A DNA stretch of 9,416 nt from Synechococcaceae bacterium WB4_1_0192 (GCA_009926195.1 RFPK01000059.1:1-9416), one strand, 5' to 3'; positions 1-7,630 are shown, counted from the stretch's first letter. The notes: generated by a model not told the origin, from the letters alone. Numbers and translations: made by a program.

Positions 1-6
1 GCCGCG

Positions 7-1590
7 ATGGACGCCAACCTGCCCCTGATGGCCGCGTCCAGCATCAGCACTCTCAGCGGAGCTGCCGGTTTTCCCTGGCTCAGCCTGATCACGCTGCTAC
101 CGGCTCTGGTGGCACCGTTGGTGATGCTGCTGCCCGGCGACGGCACCGATCCCAAACTGCCGCGCAGCATTGCCCTGGTGACGCTTCTGGCGGATCTGGT
201 GCTGATGCTCTACGTGTTCAGCCAGCACTACGACGGCTCCCTGGCCGGCCTGCAGCTGGTGGAGCGCTTCAGCTGGCTGCCGGCCCTCGGTCTGGAGTGG
301 TCGCTAGCGGCGGATGGCCTCTCGGCCCCCCTGGTGGTTCTCTCCGGCCTGGTGACCCTGCTGTCGGTGGCGGCGAGCTGGAACATCCAGAAGAAGACCC
401 GTCTTTACTTCGCCCTGCTGCTGGTGCAGGCCTCGGCGCAGGCCATGGTCTTCCTCTCCCAGGACTTCCTGCTGTTCTTCCTGGCCTGGGAACTGGAACT
501 GGTGCCCGTCTACCTGCTGATCGCCATCTGGGGCGGCCACCAGCGTCAGTACGCCGCAACCAAGTTCATCCTCTACACGGCCACCGCCTCGCTGCTGATC
601 CTGGTGAGCGGCCTGGCCCTGGCCCTCAACGGCCCCTTCACCCTCAACCTCAGCGAACTCACCGCCCGCTCCCCCGGCGGCGTCTTCGGTCTGCTCTGTT
701 ACCTCGGCTTCCTGGTGGGCTTCGGCGTGAAGCTGCCGATGTTCCCGCTGCACACCTGGCTTCCCGATGCCCACGGTGAGGCCAATGCGCCGGTGTCGAT
801 GCTGCTGGCAGGGGTCCTGCTGAAGATGGGCGGCTACGCCCTGCTGCGCTTCAACGTGCAGATGCTGCCTGAAGCCCACCTGCAACTGGCCCCGGCCCTG
901 ATCGTGCTGGGCATCGTCAACATCGTCTACGGCGCCCTCAACGCCTTCGCCCAGGACAATGTCAAGCGGCGCATCGCCTGCAGCTCGGTCAGCCACATGG
1001 GTTTCGTGTTGCTGGGCATCGGCGCGATCGACAGCCTCGGCATGAGCGGCGCAATGCTGCAGATGATCAGCCACGGGCTGATCGCCGCAGCCATGTTCTT
1101 CGTGACCGGCGTCTTCTACGAGCGCACGAAGACCCTCTCGATCCCGAACATGGGCGGCCTGGCCAAGGTGCTGCCGATCACCTTCGCCTTCTTCGTGGCC
1201 AGCTCCCTGGCCTCGCTCGCCCTGCCGGGCATGAGCGGCTTCGTCAGCGAGATCACGGTGTTCCTGGGGGTCACCAGCAACGACGGCTTCACCGTCGGCT
1301 TCCGGGTGATCACCGTGATCCTGGCGGCCATCGGCGTGGTGCTCACCCCGATCTACCTGCTCAGCCTCTGCCGCCGCGTCTTCTTCGGTCCGCGCATCCC
1401 GGCCCTGGCCGTGGTGGGCGACATGAAGCCCCGGGAGCTGTTGATCGGGCTGACCCTGCTGGTGCCGACCCTCGTGATCGGCTTCTGGCCGCGGGTGGCG
1501 ATTGATCTCTACGAGGCCACCACCACCGCCCTTGCCAACGATCTGGCCACCCATGCGGTTGTGGCACTACGGCTTCCCGCCCTCGGCTGA
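7..1590 (+). CDS. ndhD: NAD(P)H-quinone oxidoreductase subunit 4 (NdhD, NDH-1 membrane arm)
   Basis: This is an antiporter-like, proton-pumping subunit of the cyanobacterial NDH-1 complex in the thylakoid membrane, working in respiration and cyclic electron flow around photosystem I. The protein is 527 aa from the first ATG, close to the usual NdhD length, and is almost entirely hydrophobic, as expected for about 14 helices. The family's key residues are visible: the WELELVP segment with Glu162 (equivalent to the essential NuoM Glu144) and the segment around Lys242, GVKLPMFPLHTWLPDAHGE, which is the NuoM/NdhD hallmark. An ANAPVSMLLAGVLLKMGGY stretch follows. The similarity fits the NdhD1 type of NDH-1L better than the CO2-uptake NdhD3/D4 types, but that subtype call is from memory. 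The start is uncertain: the frame is open to the window edge, with alternative Met codons at 7 and 28, so a few residues could lie upstream. prlC follows after about 56 bp on the same strand. Confidence 0.95.
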   Translation: MDANLPLMAASSISTLSGAAGFPWLSLITLLPALVAPLVMLLPGDGTDPKLPRSIALVTLLADLVLMLYVFSQHYDGSLAGLQLVERFSWLPALGLEWSLAADGLSAPLVVLSGLVTLLSVAASWNIQKKTRLYFALLLVQASAQAMVFLSQDFLLFFLAWELELVPVYLLIAIWGGHQRQYAATKFILYTATASLLILVSGLALALNGPFTLNLSELTARSPGGVFGLLCYLGFLVGFGVKLPMFPLHTWLPDAHGEANAPVSMLLAGVLLKMGGYALLRFNVQMLPEAHLQLAPALIVLGIVNIVYGALNAFAQDNVKRRIACSSVSHMGFVLLGIGAIDSLGMSGAMLQMISHGLIAAAMFFVTGVFYERTKTLSIPNMGGLAKVLPITFAFFVASSLASLALPGMSGFVSEITVFLGVTSNDGFTVGFRVITVILAAIGVVLTPIYLLSLCRRVFFGPRIPALAVVGDMKPRELLIGLTLLVPTLVIGFWPRVAIDLYEATTTALANDLATHAVVALRLPALG

Positions 1591-1646
1591 ACCGCAATGG
1601 CATCTGGCCCTGGGCTGGAATGGCCTCACGCCACCAGCTGATCGCC

Positions 1647-3833
1647 ATGAGCCAGGCCGCCACCGCCACACCCGAGATCCTGCGGGGTGAGGGCCTGCCG
1701 CGATTTGAGGCGATCACGCCAGAGGCTGTGACAGCCCACATCCCCAGCCTGATCGCGGAGCTGGAAGCAGATCTGACGGCCCTCGAGCAGACGCTGGAGA
1801 CGCGCCTGGCCGATCCGGCCAGCGTGCTCGGCTGGAGCGAACTGATGGATCCCCTGCAGCGCCTCGGGGAGCGTCTGCGCTGGAGCTGGGGTGTGGTGAG
1901 CCACCTCAACGGGGTCTGCAACAGCCCGGAACTGCGTGAGGCCCATGCCGGCCAGCAGGCAGCCGTGGTGCAATTCGGCAACCGCGCGGGCCAGAGCCGG
2001 GGGATCTTCAGGGCGCTGAAACGCCTGGAGCAGCAGCACCTGGCAGCGGCGCCGGCGGAGCCGGGCCATCTCGATGGAGCCCAGCTGCGCATCCTGGCGG
2101 GCGAACTGCGCGACATGCAACTGCGTGGGGTCGGGCTGGAAGGACCCGAGCAGGAGGCCTTCAATGCCGCCAGCCAGGAGCTGGCTGAGCTCTCCACCCG
2201 CTTCGGCAACCAGGTGCTCGATGCCACCAACAACTGGACCCTGCGACTCACGGATCCAGCCGAGGTGGAGGGCCTGCCGGAGAGCCTGAAGGCTCAATTG
2301 GCCCAGGCCGCCCGCAGCGCCGGCGACCAGGAGGCCACAGCCGAGCAGGGGCCCTGGCTGCTGGGGCTGGACATGCCCCGTTACGCCCCCTTTCTCAAGT
2401 ACAGCCGCCGACGGGATCTGCGGGAGCGCGTCTACCGCGCCCACGTCAGCCGGGCCTCCGGTCAGGGCGAGACGTCCGCCTGCAGCGATGCTGACGCGCC
2501 CCTCAACAACTGGCCCCTGATCGAGCGCATCCTCGAGCTGCGGCGCCAGCAGGCCCGGCGCCTTGGCTATGCCAACTGGGCCGAGGTCAGCCTGGCCTCC
2601 AAGATGGCCGACTCCGAAGCGGCAGTGGAAGGACTGCTGGAGGAGCTGCGGGCGGCGGCCCTGCCGGTGGCGCGCCAGGAGCTGGAGTCGCTGACCGCCT
2701 GCGCCGCCCGGCATGGCGCGCCGGAAGCCTCGGACCTGCAGCCCTGGGACGTGAGCTTCTGGGCGGAGGTGCTGCGCCGTGAGAGCTTTGATCTCGACAG
2801 CGAAGCGCTGCGGCCGTACTTCCCGTTGCCACGGGTATTGGAAGGCCTGTTCTCCCTCTGTGGGCGGCTGTTCAACATCACGATCGAGGCGGCCGATGCC
2901 GAGGCGCCGCGCTGGCATCCGGATGTTCGCTTCTTCCGCATCCGCGAGGGTCAGGGCGCTGCTGCTGATCCCGGAGAGCCGATCGCCGCCTTCTACCTGG
3001 ATCCCTACAGCCGCCCGGGCAGCAAGCGCGGCGGCGCCTGGATGGACGAATGCCTGGGCCGCTCACCCCAGCCCGATGGCACAACGGTGCTGCCGGTGGC
3101 CTACCTGATCTGCAACCAGAGCCCGCCGGTGGGCGACACCCCCAGCCTGATGACCTTCGAGGAGGTGGAGACCCTCTTCCATGAGTTCGGCCACGGCCTG
3201 CAGCACATGCTCACCACCGTGGAGCGCCCCCAGGCTGCCGGCATCAACGGCGTGGAGTGGGATGCGGTGGAGCTGCCCAGCCAGTTCATGGAGAACTGGT
3301 GCTACGACCGCGCCACCCTGCTGGGCATGGCCCGCCACTGGCAGAGCGGTGAGCCGCTGCCGGAGGCGGAATTCAACAAACTGCTTGCAGCGCGCACCTT
3401 CATGGGAGGTTCCGCCACCCTGCGCCAGGTGCACTTCGCCCTGGTGGATCTGAAACTGCACAGCCAGTGGCAGCCCGGCAGCGGCCAGAGCCCTGAGCAG
3501 CTGCGCCGCTCCATCGCCGAAACCACCACGGTGCTGGCCCCGATCGATGAGGACGCCTTTCTCTGCTCGTTCGGCCATATCTTCGCCGGTGGTTACGCCG
3601 CCGGTTATTACTCCTACAAATGGGCTGAAGTGCTCAGCGCCGATGCCTTCAGCGCCTTTGAGGAGGTGGGTCTGGAGAACGAGGAGCAGATCCGCCAGAC
3701 GGGTCGCCGCTTCCGCGACACCGTGCTCAGCCTCGGCGGCAGCCTGGAACCCAAGGCGGTGTTCGAAGCCTTCCGCGGTCGCCAGCCCAGCAGTGAAGCC
3801 CTGATTCGTCACTCAGGACTGGCGGCGGTCTGA
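1647..3833 (+). CDS. prlC: M3 family zinc oligopeptidase (oligopeptidase A / PrlC type)
   Basis: This is a cytosolic thimet-type metallopeptidase that degrades short peptides, including cleaved signal and transit peptides in related systems. Numbered from the ATG at 1647 the protein has 728 aa, slightly longer than E. coli PrlC (680). The zinc site is complete: HEFGH at residues 512-516, inside LFHEFGHGLQHML, and the third ligand Glu542 in VELPSQFMENW. The conserved substrate-binding Tyr/Gly loop FAGGYAAGYYSYKWAEV lies near residues 646-662, as in active M3 enzymes. No signal peptide or membrane helix is seen. An in-frame ATG at 1620 would add 9 residues; 1647 is preferred because the MSQAATATPEILRGEGLP start resembles homologues as I remember them, but neither has a strong Shine-Dalgarno. 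The gene is probably co-transcribed with ndhD, a neighbourhood seen in picocyanobacteria. Confidence 0.95.
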   Translation: MSQAATATPEILRGEGLPRFEAITPEAVTAHIPSLIAELEADLTALEQTLETRLADPASVLGWSELMDPLQRLGERLRWSWGVVSHLNGVCNSPELREAHAGQQAAVVQFGNRAGQSRGIFRALKRLEQQHLAAAPAEPGHLDGAQLRILAGELRDMQLRGVGLEGPEQEAFNAASQELAELSTRFGNQVLDATNNWTLRLTDPAEVEGLPESLKAQLAQAARSAGDQEATAEQGPWLLGLDMPRYAPFLKYSRRRDLRERVYRAHVSRASGQGETSACSDADAPLNNWPLIERILELRRQQARRLGYANWAEVSLASKMADSEAAVEGLLEELRAAALPVARQELESLTACAARHGAPEASDLQPWDVSFWAEVLRRESFDLDSEALRPYFPLPRVLEGLFSLCGRLFNITIEAADAEAPRWHPDVRFFRIREGQGAAADPGEPIAAFYLDPYSRPGSKRGGAWMDECLGRSPQPDGTTVLPVAYLICNQSPPVGDTPSLMTFEEVETLFHEFGHGLQHMLTTVERPQAAGINGVEWDAVELPSQFMENWCYDRATLLGMARHWQSGEPLPEAEFNKLLAARTFMGGSATLRQVHFALVDLKLHSQWQPGSGQSPEQLRRSIAETTTVLAPIDEDAFLCSFGHIFAGGYAAGYYSYKWAEVLSADAFSAFEEVGLENEEQIRQTGRRFRDTVLSLGGSLEPKAVFEAFRGRQPSSEALIRHSGLAAV

Positions 3834-3868
3834 CGCCGTGCCCAGCATGGGGGCAGAGCGGCGCCGCC

Positions 3869-4093
3869 ATGCCACCTCCGGACCCCCTCAGCTGGGAGCA
3901 GGATCCCCTCGACCTGGATCCCAGCTGGGACTCTCCGATTCCTCTGCTGCCGCTGCAGCAGGCCCTCGATCAGACGGTGTTCCAGTCAGGTCTGAGCCGT
4001 GAAGCCTGGCTGCGTCGGCTTGCGGGCCAGCTGCACCGTCGCGGCCCTTATGGACGATCTGCCCCATCTGCTGCCGCCGGCCCCGCAGGCTGA
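3869..4093 (+). CDS. Short ORF, probable N-terminal part of the next (frameshifted) gene
   Basis: The ORF encodes 74 aa starting MPPPDPLSWEQDPLDLDP. Its first ~60 residues look like real protein: a Pro/Asp/Trp-rich lead, then an amphipathic stretch (LPLQQALDQTVFQSGLSREA, followed by WLRRLAGQLHRRGP). After about 4048 it turns into low-quality Ser/Ala/Gly sequence and stops at 4093. At that same point the +1 frame begins to read sensible protein (ALMDDLPHLLPPAPQ). The simplest reading is that this is the true N-terminus of the gene that continues to 5183, separated by an indel or a +1 shift near 4040-4055. It could instead be a separate small gene overlapping the next one. It starts 35 bp after prlC, on the same strand. 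No known domain is recognised. Confidence 0.45.
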   Translation: MPPPDPLSWEQDPLDLDPSWDSPIPLLPLQQALDQTVFQSGLSREAWLRRLAGQLHRRGPYGRSAPSAAAGPAG

Positions 4094-5183
4094 CTCGGCC
4101 CTGGCGCTGTGGCGCCGCTGCCAGGTGGTGGTCGAGGGGCAGCCATCGCCGATCCCCGGGGATGGAGCGGCGCTGGACAGACTCCTGGCCCAGGCACGGG
4201 CCGATGGCACGGGGCCGGAGGGGGCTGATGGCGAGGCGACAGCCGACCAGCCCCTGCTGGGGGGCCTGATCTGGCGCAACCTCGGACTCAGGCACAGCCA
4301 GAGCGCCCGTCAGCGCCGGACCAACAGCCTGCTGGCCCAGCTGCTCAACCGGTTGGCAGCCAACCGGCTCGAGCCCCAGAACCCATGGGTCTTTGAGGGC
4401 TGCAACCGCGGCCGGCAGTGGATTCAGTGGCTGGAGCAGCGGGGCTGGCGGATCAGCGGGCGGCTGCGGGCCAGCGTCGCCAGCTTCGGGCTCGGTGCCT
4501 GTGTGGCCCGTGCAGGGGAGGGCGGCAGCGGCTGGAGTCAGGTGCCTCTGGGGCTGCCCCTGCGCACCGGCCTGGTGGACGCACAGGGAGAGGAGAGCCT
4601 GGTGCTGCTACCCCACACGGCCCTGGAACTCCAGCTGGAGAGCGAACGCGGTGATGCCGTGCGGCTGCAGTACTACCAGGGCAACGAGGGCCTGTGCGGC
4701 TGGGAGGGACTCAACGACCTGCACCGCCCTTGGCAGAACGACTGTGGCAACGGCACGGTCCGCTACCTGGGGGAACCGTTCAGGGGCGACCAGCTGCAGG
4801 AGCTGATCGATCGCACCGAGGAGATGGCCCTGATCCACAACAGCCTGGCCAGCAGCCAGGGCCTGCGCCATGGCGGCTACGGCACCCTTGGCTTCTGCAT
4901 CGACACCACGGCCTTGCTGCAGCAGGCGATGACCGGCCGCTGCGATCTGTTCCCGGTGCTGCTGAGCGGGATCTGGCGCGAGCGGCTGCTGCGTCAGGCC
5001 CGCAGTCTGGATCTGGGGGACGGAAGCTATGCCCGGGCCCTGGAGACCTTGCCCCTGGATCTCTCGCACCATGGCGCCAGCTGCGCCGATGCCTGGCGAC
5101 GGCTGCGGGCCTGCCAGCCCGGCAACAGTCCGTTCCGGATGGTGCAGCGGCATCACACTGGCGCGGACGTACCGCCTGCCTGA
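3999..5183 (+). CDS. Hypothetical protein, unrecognised family; N-terminus probably frameshifted
   Basis: I do not recognise this protein. The open frame gives 394 aa from the ATG at 3999, but residues before the ATG at 4050 look like out-of-frame sequence; from 4050 it is 377 aa. Features from Met 4050: a Pro-rich lead (PHLLPPAPQ), an Arg-rich helix near 82-106, a Trp-rich segment (WVFEGCNRGRQWIQWLEQ, about 113-130), a beta-rich middle (ASFGLGACVAR and VLLPHTALELQLES), then a conserved-looking core with LQYYQGNEGLCGW, NDCGNGTVRYLGEPF and RHGGYGTLGFCIDTTALLQQ. It has several Cys residues (24, 118, 151, 216, 232, 283, 298, 345, 355), no signal peptide and no membrane helix, so it is probably cytosolic. 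It lies downstream of prlC and is convergent with the - strand hydrolase, with only 16 bp between the two stops. It is likely a cyanobacterium-restricted conserved protein; function is unknown. Confidence 0.7.
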   Translation: MKPGCVGLRASCTVAALMDDLPHLLPPAPQADSALALWRRCQVVVEGQPSPIPGDGAALDRLLAQARADGTGPEGADGEATADQPLLGGLIWRNLGLRHSQSARQRRTNSLLAQLLNRLAANRLEPQNPWVFEGCNRGRQWIQWLEQRGWRISGRLRASVASFGLGACVARAGEGGSGWSQVPLGLPLRTGLVDAQGEESLVLLPHTALELQLESERGDAVRLQYYQGNEGLCGWEGLNDLHRPWQNDCGNGTVRYLGEPFRGDQLQELIDRTEEMALIHNSLASSQGLRHGGYGTLGFCIDTTALLQQAMTGRCDLFPVLLSGIWRERLLRQARSLDLGDGSYARALETLPLDLSHHGASCADAWRRLRACQPGNSPFRMVQRHHTGADVPPA

Positions 5184-5190
5184 ACGCAGA

Positions 5191-5223
5191 CCGCTGAACT
5201 CAGACCCCTGCCCTGATCAGCGG
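5191..5223. terminator. Hairpin between convergent genes, candidate bidirectional terminator
   Basis: CCGCTGA (5191-5197) pairs perfectly with TCAGCGG (5217-5223). Inside it TCAG (5200-5203) pairs with CTGA (5213-5216), leaving a 2-nt bulge and a 9-nt loop. It covers the gap between the + strand stop at 5183 and the - strand hydrolase stop at 5200-5202. A hairpin at the meeting point of two convergent genes fits a shared terminator. There is no T-run on either side, so a classical intrinsic terminator is not shown. Confidence 0.4.
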
Positions 5224-6300
5224 CAACACCTCCAGCACGGCGTTGATCACCTGCGGGCGGTAACGATCCGAGAACGGGCCATGGCGACCGTTGTGGTTCA
5301 TGCCGGCGATGCTCAGCCGCCGCACGCGGCCATCGGCCAGAGCCCGCCGCCAACGGCTGAAGGGCACCAGCGGCGAGCGTCCCGGGTAGGCGATGTTGCC
5401 GAAGGCGGCCACCGGATCACGATCGCCGACGATCGTGCTGATCGTCTGCACCCGCTCCAGCGGATGATCACCGCTGAAGACGCCGCAGAAACTGATGATG
5501 TGCAGCGGGGTACGGCTGATGCTGCTCAGGTAATCAGCCACCCCGAACGCCATCTCACCGCCGCCGCTGTAGCCGAGCAGCACCAGCTGGCTGCCGGCTG
5601 CGGGCCTGTAACCGAGGTCATCGAGCCGCAGACCGATCTTCAGCGCCAACTCGTAGTGGCGAATCGGCCCATAGCGACGATCCGAGGAGATACCCACCTT
5701 GATCACATTGTTGGCCTGCACCAGCACGGCGGCCAACAGGGGGATCAGCCCATCGGGATGCTGCTCCTGGAGAGCGAACAGCCGGCGCCAGAACCAGCTG
5801 CCGCCGCTGTCCTCCGCCAGGGCCACCGGCATCACGGTGTAACTGTCCAGACCGCGCAGCACCTTCACATCAGGCGGAAGGCATCGCTCCAGTTCGGCCA
5901 GAAAGGCGCTGACTCGCGGCGGATGATCGCGTTCGGACTGATGAATGCCATCGAGATAGACGATATAGGCCCGTGGCGACGGATCAGGGGGCGCATCACA
6001 GGGGTGGCTGAACAGGTCCTCCACATCCGGGAGCCCCGCCAGCCAGCCCTCCCAGAAGGCGAACTGACTGACCAGCGAGACGACGCCGGTGATGGGGATC
6101 AACAGCAGCAGGGCCGCCACGGCCCAGAGCAGAACCAGGCGCAGATCCTCCGGACTCAGCGCCGCCAGCAGCACCCCGCGCAGACGCTGACTGAGCACCA
6201 ACGCCACCAGCAACGTGCAGCCGCACACCAGCAGCAGGGCCAGGCGGATGGTGAAGCGCTCGAGCCGCACCTGCTCACGCACGGCGCTGCGAATCGTCAT
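5200..6300 (-). CDS. Membrane-anchored alpha/beta hydrolase-like protein
   Basis: The protein has 366 aa. The basic N-terminus is followed by two membrane helices (about 16-38 and 54-76), then a soluble domain from about residue 105. The soluble part carries an alpha/beta hydrolase triad pattern: nucleophile elbow GYSGGGE with Ser245, an acid in VGDRDPVA (Asp295 or Asp293), and a His in GMNHNGRHGPF (His336 or His340), in the right order and spacing. A beta strand AYIVYLDGIHQ near 111-121 fits the first core strand. With the positive-inside rule the hydrolase domain would face the cytoplasm. Substrate is unknown; a lipid or ester at the membrane is a guess. The frame is open further upstream to 6495, but the ATG at 6300 is chosen because it overlaps the upstream gene's stop as ATGA and has a GGAGG five bases before it. 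Last gene of the three-gene - strand cassette. Confidence 0.8.
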   Translation of the reverse strand: MTIRSAVREQVRLERFTIRLALLLVCGCTLLVALVLSQRLRGVLLAALSPEDLRLVLLWAVAALLLLIPITGVVSLVSQFAFWEGWLAGLPDVEDLFSHPCDAPPDPSPRAYIVYLDGIHQSERDHPPRVSAFLAELERCLPPDVKVLRGLDSYTVMPVALAEDSGGSWFWRRLFALQEQHPDGLIPLLAAVLVQANNVIKVGISSDRRYGPIRHYELALKIGLRLDDLGYRPAAGSQLVLLGYSGGGEMAFGVADYLSSISRTPLHIISFCGVFSGDHPLERVQTISTIVGDRDPVAAFGNIAYPGRSPLVPFSRWRRALADGRVRRLSIAGMNHNGRHGPFSDRYRPQVINAVLEVLPLIRAGV

Positions 6301-6854
6301 CGTCCCCTCCCCCCGCTGCGCTGCAGCTGACTGGAGAGCTGTCGATAGCTGCCCTGCCAGCGCTGGCGGAACAGCAGCGCCACCAGGACAAGCGCCAGCA
6401 GATATCCCGGAGTGGACAGCAGCAGGGCTTCGCTCCAGGGCAGGGCAAAGCGCAGATGCAGCAGCGTCACCACATTGAGATGCACCAGGAACCACAGGCC
6501 GACGGCGAGCAGATCGGCGATGTAGGGGGCCGCCACCAGCCCGTAGAACAACCCAGGGATCAGGGCCGCGCCGATGCCATCGAGGAAATCGCTGGCATGA
6601 ACCTGACGGCTGGCCACGGAGGCCAGCAGAAGCATGTCGACAGCGGAGGCCAGAAGAAAGGCCAGGGCCAGCACCAGGCCATCGAGCAGCAGTCGCAGGG
6701 CGATCTGGCGGGGGGTGAGCCGATTGGCCAGCAGCGCGAACGCATGGGAGAGCGACATCGACAACCCCACCAACAGCACCAGCCCCACACCCGCATCGGC
6801 CTGCAGCAACCAGGCACCGACGCGATCGAGCAGGAGCTCAACGTGTGCTTGCAC
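6297..6854 (-). CDS. Small multi-pass membrane protein of unknown function
   Basis: The protein has 185 aa and starts with GTG at 6854; no ATG is available near the 5' end, and the frame is closed upstream by the TGA that ends the DUF6629 gene. Hydrophobic segments lie at about 21-43, 51-79, 95-132 (one or two passes) and 146-163, so 4 or 5 helices. The C-terminal tail from 163 is strongly basic (RQRWQGSYRQLSSQLQRSGG), which suggests it is cytoplasmic. I recognise no family; the segment LSHAFALLANRLTPRQIALR is the most distinctive. No clear Shine-Dalgarno precedes the GTG, so translation probably depends on ribosomes ending the DUF6629 gene 18 nt earlier. It overlaps the next gene by ATGA. 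It is the middle gene of the cassette, and the tight packing suggests that it works with its two neighbours. Confidence 0.75.
   Translation of the reverse strand: MQAHVELLLDRVGAWLLQADAGVGLVLLVGLSMSLSHAFALLANRLTPRQIALRLLLDGLVLALAFLLASAVDMLLLASVASRQVHASDFLDGIGAALIPGLFYGLVAAPYIADLLAVGLWFLVHLNVVTLLHLRFALPWSEALLLSTPGYLLALVLVALLFRQRWQGSYRQLSSQLQRSGGRGR
6304..6310 (-). promoter_or_regulatory. Ribosome binding site for the membrane hydrolase
   Basis: On the - strand GGAGGGG (6310-6304) ends 3 nt before the ATG at 6300; its GGAGG core is 5 nt away. It lies in the last codons of the upstream gene. It decides the start at 6300 over the longer open frame and supports translational coupling through the ATGA overlap. 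Confidence 0.5.
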
Positions 6855-6872
6855 AGGAGTCAGAAGCGGTAC

Positions 6873-7577
6873 TCAACCGACGGCGGTACGGCGCAGCTGG
6901 GGACGGTTGACGATCCAGAGCACCATGATCGAGAGGACTGCACAGTAGAAGCACCACACCGAATTGAAGGTGGCGCTGTAGGTGAGCCAGGTCAGGAAGA
7001 TCGAGACGAAGATCATCACGCCGAACAGCTTGACCGCCCGATCGCGCAGAGCCACGAGCGGCAGCACGATGAAGCCCCAGTACACCAGCTCACCCACCGG
7101 TTCGGTGCTGATGAAGTTGTGGACGATGCTGTGCAGATCGGAGATGTCGTAGAGCAGGCGACCGTTGCTGTGCACGTGCGGTTGCAGGGCCGGCGGATCG
7201 AGCAGCACCGGCAGATAGAAGGCGATGCCAAGCACGGTGGCCACGATCGCCACCCAGCGCAGCCGCTGCTGCAGGCCATGGCCATCGGTGCTGCGACTGA
7301 TCGACCAGGCACTCCAGGGGATCCAGATCATCCAGAAGCAGTAGGCAAAAAACAGAAAGCCAAGCCCGGCCAGGCTGGTCAGTGGCTCCACCCCACCCCT
7401 GTCGATTCCGGTCCACTCCAGACCCTCAACAAACTGCTGAACTCCGAAGAAAAAAGGTGTCAGGGCAAGGGGCACATAGGCACGCTGCTGGTTGCTACGG
7501 GCGATGTGGGCGCTATAGAGCCCTAGGGGCATCAACACAGCTGAAGCCGTGAAGCTGGCGGAAGCCGAAAAGCACAT
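6873..7577 (-). CDS. DUF6629 family multi-pass membrane protein
   Basis: The protein has 234 aa. The N-terminus MCFSASASFTASAVLMPLGL and the following PFFFGVQQFVEGLEW match the DUF6629 pattern known from actinobacterial and cyanobacterial proteins: CFSA right after the start Met, then a QQ and EG pair with a Trp. About seven helices can be drawn (roughly 5-25, 34-50, 66-92, 106-126, 163-178, 183-200, 204-223). Polar residues that could form a site are His134 and His136, His149 and His153 (DLHSIVHNF), Glu51 and the Cys209/Cys212 pair (CFYC). The family has no established function that I know. The start is fixed by the family's conserved MCFSA; an earlier ATG 13 nt upstream is in another frame. 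It is the first gene of the three-gene - strand cassette and is separated by 97 bp from the upstream hydrolase gene, so it may have its own promoter. Confidence 0.88.
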   Translation of the reverse strand: MCFSASASFTASAVLMPLGLYSAHIARSNQQRAYVPLALTPFFFGVQQFVEGLEWTGIDRGGVEPLTSLAGLGFLFFAYCFWMIWIPWSAWSISRSTDGHGLQQRLRWVAIVATVLGIAFYLPVLLDPPALQPHVHSNGRLLYDISDLHSIVHNFISTEPVGELVYWGFIVLPLVALRDRAVKLFGVMIFVSIFLTWLTYSATFNSVWCFYCAVLSIMVLWIVNRPQLRRTAVG

Positions 7578-7601
7578 GGCGGGCCGTCATGAACTCACCC
7601 T

Positions 7602-7630
7602 TGCTTAGGCATGGACGGCACGATTGCCAA
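7602..7630 (-). promoter_or_regulatory. Weak candidate promoter upstream of the DUF6629 gene
   Basis: The 97-bp gap 7578-7674 is the longest non-coding stretch between the - strand genes. On the - strand a TTGGCA (7630-7625) is followed 17 bp later by TAAGCA (7607-7602), a poor -10 match; a TTGACC is at 7646-7641. The spacing is right but the -10 is weak, so this is only a pointer to where a promoter for the three-gene cassette would be expected. Confidence 0.18.

Noticed and set aside
304..1554. 416-codon open frame on the - strand
   Set aside because: Antisense of ndhD with Gln/His/Gly-rich composition.
1591..1646. Gap between ndhD and prlC as a possible promoter
   Set aside because: No convincing -35/-10 pair or hairpin is seen; the genes are likely co-transcribed.
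1626..2918. 430-codon open frame on the - strand
   Set aside because: Antisense of the M3 peptidase gene, which carries a full zinc site in the other direction.
5418..5437. Perfect 8-bp hairpin CACGATCG / CGATCGTG with a 4-nt loop
   Set aside because: It lies inside the hydrolase coding sequence and encodes the conserved VGDRD loop; codon choice explains it, and it is not the cyanobacterial HIP1 octamer.
5029..6330. 433-codon open frame on the + strand
   Set aside because: It lies opposite the membrane hydrolase, whose triad and membrane helices are clear; its Gln/His/Arg-rich, low-complexity translation is typical of antisense frames in high-GC DNA.
6456..7526. 356-codon open frame on the + strand
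   Set aside because: It is antisense to the small membrane protein and the DUF6629 gene; the His/Gln/Glu-rich translation has no recognisable motif.
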